Below, in pieces: positions 50,810 through 58,600 of a stretch of 59,116 nucleotides of DNA. The translations under genes were made by a program, and so were the position numbers. Origin of the DNA: Deltaproteobacteria bacterium (GTDB lineage Bacteria > Desulfobacterota > Desulfomonilia > Desulfomonilales > Desulfomonilaceae); the NCBI GenBank assembly GCA_016875095.1, contig VGSG01000015.1, forward strand, positions 1-59,116. Direction: 5' to 3'. Under the pieces are notes generated by a model that saw only the letters and a list, made by a program, of their open reading frames with translations, made no database searches and was not told where the DNA came from. Positions within the stretch are counted from its first letter, which is position 1; every line of letters starts with the position of its first letter.

Positions 50810-50830
50810 GCAAGCGCTTCCAGCGCTTGC
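50810..50830. other. second hairpin in the same gap
   Basis: GCAAGCGCT / AGCGCTTGC, 9-bp perfect stem with a TCC loop. It is 100 bases from the dnaJ stop and may help end dnaJ transcription. Confidence 0.45.
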
Positions 50831-50930
50831 GGGGCCGACTACTTCTAAAATAGCGACCACTTACGTCAGAGCCCTCGCCACCTCCGCAGAAGAGCGCGAG
50901 GTTTTGAAATGGGCTCTGAATATCGTTCTT

Positions 50931-52025
50931 CTACGACTTCCGCGAAAAGAACCCCTTCTTTTTGGGGGTGACCTGCGATCCTTCCAGTTCCGCGAGTTGG
51001 CGGAGCAACTCTTCTTGCTCCTTGGACAGCCTCGTGGGCACATCAACGTACACGACTACCCGCATGTCTCCTCGACCCTTGCCTCTCAGGTGCGGGATAC
51101 CCTTGCTCTTCAGACTGAATTCCTGGCCGGACTGGGCGCCCGCGGGCACCGTCAACGAGTCGGCGCCTTCCAAAGTGGGAACTTCGATTGTCGCGCCCAG
51201 AGCGGCCTGAGCATAAGTGATCGGCAGAACGATTACCACGTCGTCTCCTTGGCGCTGAAAGACATCGTGGGGCTGGACCCTAAGAAGCACGTACAGGTCT
51301 CCGGGTGGCCCACCCAGTTCCCCCGGTTCGCCTTCGCCGACCAGTCGGAGACGAGAGCCCGTCTCCACGCCTGGGGGTATCTTGAGCGAAAGCTTCTTTC
51401 GTTGACGCACCCGCCCGACGCCATTACAGGCCTCACACGGATCGGTAATCACCGTGCCGCTCCCCTGGCATGCGGGACAGGTCGTGCTGATGGAAAAGAA
51501 GCCTTGTGAGCGAGTCACCTGGCCTCGGCCTCCGCACGTGTTGCATACAGAGGGCTGCGAGCCTTCTCGTGTCCCCAGTCCACGGCACTCCTGACAGACT
51601 TCATGGCGCGCCAGTTCAATCTCGGTCTCTTTGCCGAACGCGGCATCCATGAAATCGATAACCAGGTCGTAAGCCAGGTCCGCGCCTCTGCGAGCTCGCG
51701 TCCGGGAGCGCCTCCCGCCAAGGCCGAAAAATTCCTCAAAGATATCGCCGAAAGAGGAGAAGATGTCGTCAAAATCCCTGAAACCCGTAAAACCCGTCTG
51801 CTGAAGGCCGGCATGGCCGAACCTATCGTAGAGTTGCCGTTTTTCGGGATCGCTCAGGACTTCGTATGCTTCAGCCGCTTCCTTGAACCGCTCTTCCGCA
51901 GCCTTGTCACCGGGATTCCTGTCCGGGTGGTTTTGAAGGGCCATCTTTCGGTACGCCTTCTTGATCTCGTCGGGCGTCGCGGTTCTCGGTGTCTGGAGTA
52001 CTTCGTAATAGTCTCGTTTGATCAT
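50931..52025 (-). CDS. dnaJ: DnaJ-type chaperone
   Basis: A 364-residue Hsp40: J-domain residues ~4-70 with HPD (33-35), a Gly/Phe region (~75-105), the zinc region with four CxxCxGxG-like repeats ([34 protein letters not shown]), then the C-terminal substrate-binding domain. It stimulates DnaK. No dnaK/grpE or CIRCE element is next to it. A trailing [10 protein letters not shown] tail is unusual but plausible. Confidence 0.95.
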   Translation of the reverse strand: MIKRDYYEVLQTPRTATPDEIKKAYRKMALQNHPDRNPGDKAAEERFKEAAEAYEVLSDPEKRQLYDRFGHAGLQQTGFTGFRDFDDIFSSFGDIFEEFFGLGGRRSRTRARRGADLAYDLVIDFMDAAFGKETEIELARHEVCQECRGLGTREGSQPSVCNTCGGRGQVTRSQGFFSISTTCPACQGSGTVITDPCEACNGVGRVRQRKKLSLKIPPGVETGSRLRLVGEGEPGELGGPPGDLYVLLRVQPHDVFQRQGDDVVIVLPITYAQAALGATIEVPTLEGADSLTVPAGAQSGQEFSLKSKGIPHLRGKGRGDMRVVVYVDVPTRLSKEQEELLRQLAELEGSQVTPKKKGFFSRKS

Positions 52026-52203
52026 CGTCAGACTTAACCTACCGTCTGCGTTGGAATGAAGATGCCGTTGATCCGATCAAATAGCCTATATAATCATCCG
52101 AAGCCGATTTGTCATCCCTTGCTCGACTTTCTTGCGGTTCGGCCCCTTAAGCGACGAGGCCCGCTTTTCTTGCTGATACCTGACCGGGTTTGCCGCCGCT
52201 TGT

Positions 52204-52422
52204 CTATCTCTTTGAGCTGCTTGTCTCTCGGCAGGGCCTGAGGTCACCCGCCTTGGCGAGGTGGTCGATCACGCATGCGGTCCGAAACTGGCAGTATACT
52301 CTCGGGCTATGACAACAGGCGCATTGGGCGCACATATAATGTGCGTCTTTCTGGCAGAAAAACGTTCCTTCGCGGTCCGGATGTCGGTGACAGCCTGATC
52401 CAGCAGTCATGATTCGGGTCAC
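52204..52422 (-). CDS. small Cys/His-rich, B-box-like zinc protein
   Basis: A 72-residue protein with a run of metal-ligand residues: CHRHPDREGTFFC, then DAHYMCAQCACCH, and CQFRTACVIDHL. The spacing (C-x2-H, C, D/H, C-x2-C, C, H) recalls a B-box or treble-clef zinc site. The start is inferred as the GTG at 52422 with TAGGAA eight bases before it; a longer frame to 52497 also exists. No family is recognised with certainty, and it is not near any named partner. Confidence 0.6.
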   Translation of the reverse strand: MTRIMTAGSGCHRHPDREGTFFCQKDAHYMCAQCACCHSPRVYCQFRTACVIDHLAKAGDLRPCRETSSSKR

Positions 52423-52705
52423 GGAGGCTTTCCTACGGAGCTTCCAGTGCCTCCTGACGTCCTGCGCTTCCCGGGGCAAATTTTTATAATACGACACCTA
52501 ACCCGGTTGCGCCAGAGGGGGCGAGGCGATAGCCCTCTGTTCTCAACGGAGGTTTTTGCCTTATATTAGGGAAAATCCCTCTCACCCTCCTTTAGCAAAG
52601 GGGGAGCTCTTCTCCCCCTTTGCTAAAAGGGGGATACAGGGGGATTTTGAAATCCCTCAGCAGAATCCAGCATAAAGGAAATAGCGTCCGTCTCAGAAAG
52701 CTCTG
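52423..52705. other. intergenic region with palindromic repeat, 283 bp
   Basis: Nothing gene-like. It contains the AAATCCC-GGGATTT palindromic repeat (52572-52648) and the upstream region of the PHP gene. Confidence 0.5.
52572..52648. repeat. palindromic intergenic repeat, AAATCCC...GGGATTT family
   Basis: Two CCTCC/CCCCC TTTAGCAAAGGGGG-type hairpins in tandem, separated by AGCTCTTCT and flanked by AAATCC/GGATTT ends. It closely resembles the longer copy at 54982-55083 and elements of this type seen in many deltaproteobacterial genomes. Possibly a non-autonomous mobile repeat or REP-like element. Confidence 0.75.
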
Positions 52706-53314
52706 ATGATTATCGCTCTGCATTGCCACAGTAAATTCTCTCAGGACAATTACCTGGAGCCACGGGATCTGATTGCGCGAGCCGTGGAGCTGGGGTTGGA
52801 CGGGGTATGCTTCACCGAGCGCCATTCCCTGAATGCCTCGTTGCCCGTCACCATGCTGCGGGTCCTTCCACCGTTTGCGGTCTTTCGGAGAGTGGAAATT
52901 TCAACCGATCACGGGCATGTTCCGGTACATGGGCTTGAAGACGATGGATGGAACATCTGGGGCGGAAACAACCACCTCAAATTGAACAAGGTCTTAGAGC
53001 GAGGCCACGCGCTCGGCGGGATATGTCTTCCAGCTCATCCGTTTCGGGGATGGGAATCGATCGGGGAGAAAGTTTGCTCGGTTAAAGGGGTCGCTGCCTT
53101 GGAAACGCACAATGGCGGTAATCTGCCCCATCAGAACTCGCCGGCGATTGAAGCGGCGCTAAGACTGAGCCTACCCTCTGTCGGCGGGAGTGATTGCCAT
53201 CGACCGGAGGACGTGGGTCGCTCGGTGACAGAATTCAGCGACCAAATCAGAAGTATGAACGATTTGGTCGGAGAAATTAAGGCCGGAAACTGCCGCGGGT
53301 TGATGTTGGGATAG
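52706..53314 (+). CDS. PHP-domain metal-dependent phosphoesterase-like protein
   Basis: A 202-residue PHP protein. The first metal motif is HCHSKFSQD (residues ~6-14), the second Glu/His near TERHSL, then ISTDHGH, the PAHPF segment and the GGSDCH near the end. Such proteins are phosphatases or exonucleases for nucleotides or histidinol phosphate. It stands alone with palindromic repeats on both sides. Confidence 0.88.
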   Translation: MIIALHCHSKFSQDNYLEPRDLIARAVELGLDGVCFTERHSLNASLPVTMLRVLPPFAVFRRVEISTDHGHVPVHGLEDDGWNIWGGNNHLKLNKVLERGHALGGICLPAHPFRGWESIGEKVCSVKGVAALETHNGGNLPHQNSPAIEAALRLSLPSVGGSDCHRPEDVGRSVTEFSDQIRSMNDLVGEIKAGNCRGLMLG

Positions 53315-53321
53315 GAATACC

Positions 53322-53470
53322 CTATCCCCAATAGGGCGTCCCAACGAGCACTTAGTTGGTCCGCGACTTCTTTGCGTCCCAGAGGGACGCAAGATAATAG
53401 CTCGGCGATTTATCGCCGTGTAATTGGATCATCGTATCTGATGGAGTCCCAGAGGGACGGAAGAAACTAA
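53322..53470. repeat. intergenic repeat with three small palindromes
   Basis: GCGTCCC-AGA-GGGACGC (53374-53390), CGGCGAT-TT-ATCGCCG (53403-53418) and GTCCC-AGA-GGGAC (53446-53458), plus CCCTATCCCCAATAGGG before them. GTCCCAGAGGGAC-type motifs belong to a common family of dispersed intergenic repeats. Spacing and sequence are not regular enough for a CRISPR array. Confidence 0.65.
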
Positions 53471-53505
53471 ATCGAGTTGCGATCGAATCAACGGTCTTAA
53501 AGGAA

Positions 53506-54276
53506 TTACTCCCGGAGGCCCACCAGAATCTCGATGTCCCTCTCCAGGTCGGAGATCTCCCGCGCGTTCGTGCGGATGCGCTGCTGGAGCATGTTCACCC
53601 GTTGCTTTTGACGACGCAAAGTTTCCCGGTCGGGGTAAGAGGGCTGATTCTGAATGCCTATCAAAATTTGCCGTTCCGCTACGAACAGCTCATGCAGTCG
53701 CTCATTCTCTTTTTGAAGCGCGTCGATTTCGTTCTTCAGTCCCTCTACCATAGCTGAATTTTCGGGGGAGTAGATTCGGAACGGTGAAGTTTCGCCGGTT
53801 GCCGCTTGCTCTTCGGTGATAGGGGGCTCCACCTTCTCTGGCGCTGCGTTCCGCGCATCGCGTCTCTGGAAGTGCTTGCCCGCGGCAAGAACGAGAAAGA
53901 GGAGAGTCACCAACGCCAAACCTAAAGCCACTCCTCTGGCCCATTTCGGCAGGATGGAAGGTGTTTCCGGGGCTTCAGCTTCCGGGGCGCCGATCCGGAG
54001 TGGGAAAGGGAGTTTCAACTCGGACAGCGTCTCCGTCCCAGGGTCGCGGTCCATGCGCTCGATAATGCACAATGCGGAGATCACCTTGAGCGCTTCCATG
54101 AGCGCTTGTCCCCTCTCTTTGTCCAGTCCCTCCTTGAGCGCTACCGGGACCTGCCGGAGCAGCTCCCGCGCGTTGCTTTCACTCACCCCGAGCACCAGCC
54201 CGAGGTTCTTGCAGAAGGCCTTAGCATCTCTGCTCGTGTGCCCGTAGAGTTTGATTCGGTACTGTGGATCGGGCAT
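53506..54276 (-). CDS. single-pass membrane protein: ribosomal L7/L12 C-terminal-like domain plus coiled coil
   Basis: A 256-residue protein. Residues ~5-75 (VSESNARELLRQVPVALKEGL and IERM) read like the ribosomal protein L7/L12 C-terminal fold, without the rest of L7/L12. A transmembrane helix spans ~113-133, and ~175-255 is a coiled coil ending in heptads. With the N-terminus inside and the coiled coil outside, it could link a cytoplasmic partner to an envelope structure. I know of no named family. AGAGG upstream supports the start. It is in a gene-poor, repeat-rich zone. Confidence 0.75.
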   Translation of the reverse strand: MPDPQYRIKLYGHTSRDAKAFCKNLGLVLGVSESNARELLRQVPVALKEGLDKERGQALMEALKVISALCIIERMDRDPGTETLSELKLPFPLRIGAPEAEAPETPSILPKWARGVALGLALVTLLFLVLAAGKHFQRRDARNAAPEKVEPPITEEQAATGETSPFRIYSPENSAMVEGLKNEIDALQKENERLHELFVAERQILIGIQNQPSYPDRETLRRQKQRVNMLQQRIRTNAREISDLERDIEILVGLRE

Positions 54277-54552
54277 ATGGAGCCTCTGTTCCTCGCGCGG
54301 CCGGAGTCAAGGACCAATCCGCAGATTACGCAGAGGGCCACGGATTCTGTTCCCTGCGTGATCCGGACCAGGATATATCTGTGCCATCTGCGGAGCCTCT
54401 GTCTTTCCCACGGCGGGGGAGAAGGACATGGCATCGATATTGTACCATATCAGCTTTTTCGCACATGGTTAACAGCATCGACTCGGGGCAAGAAGGGCGC
54501 CAAGGTGACGACGGGGCTAACATCATTATTAGAAGCATTCACTAAGCCCCGG

Positions 54553-54641
54553 TCGTCACCCCGGCGAAAGCCGGGGTCCAGTATTCCGGAGCGGTCGTCC
54601 GAATCAACAACCTGGATTCCGGCTTCCGCCGGAATGACGGA
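54553..54641. repeat. paired-hairpin intergenic repeat
   Basis: ACCCCGGC-GAAA-GCCGGGGT (54558-54577) and ATTCCGGC-TTCC-GCCGGAAT (54616-54635), with complementary GTCCAG/CTGGAT segments between them. This matches a very widespread bacterial intergenic repeat. No coding function. Confidence 0.75.
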
Positions 54642-54981
54642 CGATATATGCTCAAGCCCAACGTGTCCGATGTCGCAGGGCAAAATCCGGGACGATACGA
54701 TGCCCTCGCGGATGAGTACTAATTCTTTTTACAACGCTCTCCGCTATGTCAACTTTCTGGACATGACAAAAGCCTGTTATTACCGATAGATACATCCCGC
54801 CTTCCTTCGCCGGTCGCAGATTGTCAATGAATGGGCTGGGCTTGAGGCGGCTCTTTTTCCATCCTCATCTCCTCGTCCCATAACCGCTTGAAATGACAAG
54901 GAAGGCACAGATCATGCAACGTTGAACGGCAGGTCCAAGTCTCCTACGGGAGAAAGACGCCTAACTTCCCATAAAATCAGC

Positions 54982-55083
54982 AAATCCCCCCTAACCCCCC
55001 TTTAGCAAAGGGGGGTTCTTCTCCCTCTCTTGCAAGGGGGGATTCTTCTCCCCCTTTTTGTAAAGGGGGATACAGGGGGATTT
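54982..55083. repeat. longer copy of the AAATCCCCC...GGGGGATTT palindromic repeat
   Basis: Begins AAATCCCCC and ends GGGGGATTT (perfect terminal inverted repeats of 9), with three CCCCC-TTT-GCAAAGGGGG-like units separated by TTCTTCTCC. The copy at 52572-52648 has two units. Multiplication of the unit inside the element suggests slippage or unequal pairing. Confidence 0.75.
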
Positions 55084-55170
55084 CCCCCTCGATAACTGAA
55101 GGCATATAGTCGAAATAGATTTCTCCTTGGCGCAAAAGAACAACCCCTGAACGCGGGAGGGAAATGAGAC

Positions 55171-55650
55171 ATGGTCACGTCACCCCACACCCTTGGAAAG
55201 GCGCAGGCGCTCATCCTTGCCTGTATTTTGGCTCTTCCGATTACTATGTGGCTCAACTCGGCGGCAGTAGCGCAACAGACAAGCGCTGATGCTCGGGCAA
55301 CGATTCAGACTACTCCCAAGCCATATGTTGCGGAAGTGAGCACATATGCAGCCAAGCGGTATTCCGTCATCGGGCCGGTGTCGGTGATCGCGGCAACGGA
55401 GAACACCATCCTCCTCTTCACAGGTGACAAGCCCTACCACGTCAGTGTAACGGGCAAGAGGCTCACCGTGAAGGATGAAAACGCGCAGGCCGTCTCTCTT
55501 GGGGCTGTGGAACGAGGGAGTACCGTTTACGTGTGCGGCAATAAGAGCGAGGTGATCGTGTACCTCCTGGCCAAAGCTCAGACAGGCCCGAAGCAATATA
55601 CGGTCGAAGGCGGCGTGTCGGAAAAGGGGGTGACCCGTGGAGCGCACTAA
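55171..55650 (+). CDS. secreted protein coupled to the PilY1-like gene
   Basis: A 159-residue protein with a signal peptide (hydrophobic ~12-33, cleavage near AAVAQQ) and a mature beta-rich domain (KRYSVIGPVSVIAATENTIL and VSVTGKRLTVKDENAQAVSL). No pilin N-methylation motif is present, so it is not a minor pilin. GGGAGGG lies nine bases before the ATG. Its 3' end overlaps the PilY1-like GTG by 14 bases, which implies co-translation. A periplasmic helper or partner of the PilY1-like protein is a fair inference; the function is otherwise unknown. Confidence 0.8.
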   Translation: MVTSPHTLGKAQALILACILALPITMWLNSAAVAQQTSADARATIQTTPKPYVAEVSTYAAKRYSVIGPVSVIAATENTILLFTGDKPYHVSVTGKRLTVKDENAQAVSLGAVERGSTVYVCGNKSEVIVYLLAKAQTGPKQYTVEGGVSEKGVTRGAH

Positions 55651-58600
55651 GGGCAGAGTTTTGAGGCGATGTTGTGTCGCGGCGCTGGCGCTATTCGTGG
55701 TGAGTCTCGCGTGCCTCGCGTGGGCAGGGGTGTACAACAAGTGCCGGGTTCCCCCTATTGTCGCGTCGGTTGAGAAACCCAACGTGATGATGCTCATCGA
55801 CTTCTCAGGCAGTATGCAGTACGCTCCGTACTATGGCTACGATGGACGGACTTGGGCTTACTATTATTCTACGGGGGTCATTGACCAGTACGACGAGACC
55901 TATCAGCCCGATGGTGGCGGACCTGCCATATGCCGCTACGATAAGTACCGGGATTATTATGGTTTTTTTGATCCGGGCGGATATTACCGGTACAACTCTA
56001 CTGGTGACTATTTCGAGGTATTCACTCCCACGGGGACTGTGGGTACCAGCGTCAGAACGTACACCATCAAAGAGATAAAGATCGACATCCAAGATTACAG
56101 TGACGCGGGCGGCGCGAAGATTTATCGCGCCTACTTCAAGTACGCGCTGGCCAGTGGCGGTACCGCGATAGCGGTGGATGAATGCGTATTTCTTCGCGAT
56201 GTGGACAAACAGTCCGCGCTCTTGAGCAACAAAGCTTTTCGCGTAATCGCGGTCGGCACGGTCGGGACAGACAATTATTTTGCGGTGTACTTCACCCCTT
56301 CTCGGGACGGAGACCCGCCGACAACAGACTACATAGCATGCGCCGGGAGCGCGACCACGCGGGTTACGGGCAACTTCACCAACGGAATCAGTGGTAACTT
56401 CCTCAACTTCGCGGCCATGTCCAGGATGGACAATACCCTCACTGCGCTCATCGGAGGCAAGGCCCAATGCAACACTGAGACGGAATGCGCTACCAGCGAT
56501 GACACATGTCATTGTTACATCCGAGGTCAGGGCGGCCGGCGCAATGCCCGTGATACAACCGCGCTCCATGTTGATGTCTACACCCGGGCTGGGGATTATA
56601 CATCAGCCTCGGACTGGCGACCCAACAACTACAACACGGGCAACAGCTATAAGGACAAATACTCGTTCCTCAGCGTTAGCACGCACAACCACGGCACGTT
56701 GACCCCCGCTGATCCCATCTCGTTCAAGGGAGATGGCCAGGCCGAGCTGTGGACATTTACCATGTCGCGACAAACGCGGATCTTCATTGAGATGCGGAAA
56801 GACGTGGTGGATAGCAAGAAGGCACGTATCAGGCTCTACAATGGGAGCACTCCGGCAGGGGACCCTCTCGGCACGTGGACCGCAAACGGTGTTTTCAACC
56901 CCAACGACGCGGAAATCTCGAATGGATCGACTCGAACGGCCAGAGACAATGGTTACCTGCTCAACGCGGGAACTTACTGCGTCGAAGCTACCTGCGAGAC
57001 CGCACTAGCGGGTTCCGACACGCTGGGTTACACCCTCGTGATCAACGCGGATGTGACCAAGAGCACCCATGCTGCTCACGACGGTGAAACACGGAGCACA
57101 ACTGGAGCCTTTACTGCGGGAAGAGTGGTGCTGAAGAAAGACAAAGCATTACGTTCCGGGATTATTCAGGACACGTTCGGTAGAGTGCGATACGGTTTTG
57201 CGTACTTCCAGGGCTCGACTCAAGGCAAGATTGTTGTCGGATGCGACAATACGGACCAGGATGCCCTCGTGGACGCGCTCCAGTCAAACACGACAGCGAC
57301 TTCGACCCTCTATCCTTACGGCGGGACTCCCACCGGTGAAGCCATGTGGGAGATGTACAAATACTACAAACAGGAATCTTCGGTAGACGGCCGCAGCTAT
57401 GTAAACAACGGCGCGTTCATCAGCAAGGGCGGCAGCGTAGACCCCTATTACAGCAGCGGCAGTCTCACGCCGTGTCGGAGGAGCTTTGTTCTCCTCATTT
57501 CGGACGGGGCCTGGAACGGCAGCCAGGATCCGGTGGTCCCCGCATATCGAATGCACATCAATGACATAAGGACTGATTCCGGCCTTTCAGGGACTCAGAG
57601 CGTAAACGTTTACACGGTTTACACATACTCAACCGATCAGCTCGGGCAGAATTCCATGAAGGAAATCGCCATGTATGGCGGCTTCCAGGATTTGCCTGAC
57701 TCCGCTGGTGTCAAAGACAATTATCCGTACACGGCCAATCGTGGAACTGCCTTGCCGTCCACCAGCTTGAATCTTGACTGGCCGCTGAAGGGCTGCAGCA
57801 AGTGCGTGACGGGGTCTTGGTGTACGAGCGCGTGTCTCAAGAACTGCTGCCCGCTTGCGCACGAATGCCCCAGCGCGGGTGGAGCTTGCCAGACGTATAC
57901 GTGTAGTGGATCGAGCAAGTTTTTCGACCCCTCGTGGGCCGGTCCAAATGGGACCTACTCGACACAATGCGCGGAATGGGCATTCGAGACCATGCAGCAG
58001 ATGCCGCCCGATCCTAGCAACCCCGTTTACACCGACGGCAACGCGAAGCGCACTATCTACGGAGAGCCGAGGACTTACTTTTACTCGTCCAGCGGAACCG
58101 AAATCTCGGATGCGCTGACCAGAATCATCGGCGAAATCGAGTCGGCTCATGCCGCGGCAGGCGCGGTGGCTACGGTCTCCCAGGAAATCCGAGGCTTTGA
58201 CATTGTCTTGCGAGGTGTGTTCCAGGCAGTGGATGAAACCGATCCCGCGCGGTCCGTCTGGTACGGCCACCTGGAAGCTTATAGCCCGTACGCGGACGGC
58301 ACGTACTCGTTCGAAAAATGCTGCAACGAGGACAAACTCTGCTACCAGGATTCAGGATCGGCATGTGATGGAGAAGATTGTCCTTCAGCAAGGAACTGTT
58401 GGGACGCCGCGCAAATCCTTACCTCAACCACCCGCGGGCGGATTTTTGCCGGATATGACCTGAACAGCAACGGCAAGATTGAAAGAAACGAGGTCAAGGA
58501 TTTCACCACTGCCAATGCATCGTACTTCCGGCCTCTCTTAAACCTCCAAGCGGCCAACGACTGCGATCACAATGGGACTCTCAACAATACCGACGCAGCA

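Larger units (their letters stand above)
54277..55170. other. gene-poor interval, 894 bp
   Basis: No confident gene. It contains an ATCCGCAGATTACGCAG-type intergenic repeat remnant (about 54315-54395), a paired-hairpin repeat (54553-54641), a long palindromic repeat (54982-55083) and a small left-reading open frame with CLPCH (54824-54919) that may be a decayed gene. It ends in the promoter region of the secreted protein/PilY1 pair. Confidence 0.55.

Noticed and set aside
50931-52025. CIRCE or heat-shock operator upstream of dnaJ
   Set aside because: No TTAGCACTC-N9-GAGTGCTAA-like element is present in the 178 bases upstream of the start.
53322-53470. possible CRISPR array
   Set aside because: The palindromes differ from one another, spacing is irregular and no cas gene is present; it is a dispersed intergenic repeat.
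55805-56569. 254-residue minus-strand open frame
   Set aside because: It lies wholly inside the PilY1-like gene, has no ribosome site and a biased, repetitive composition of an opposite-strand shadow.
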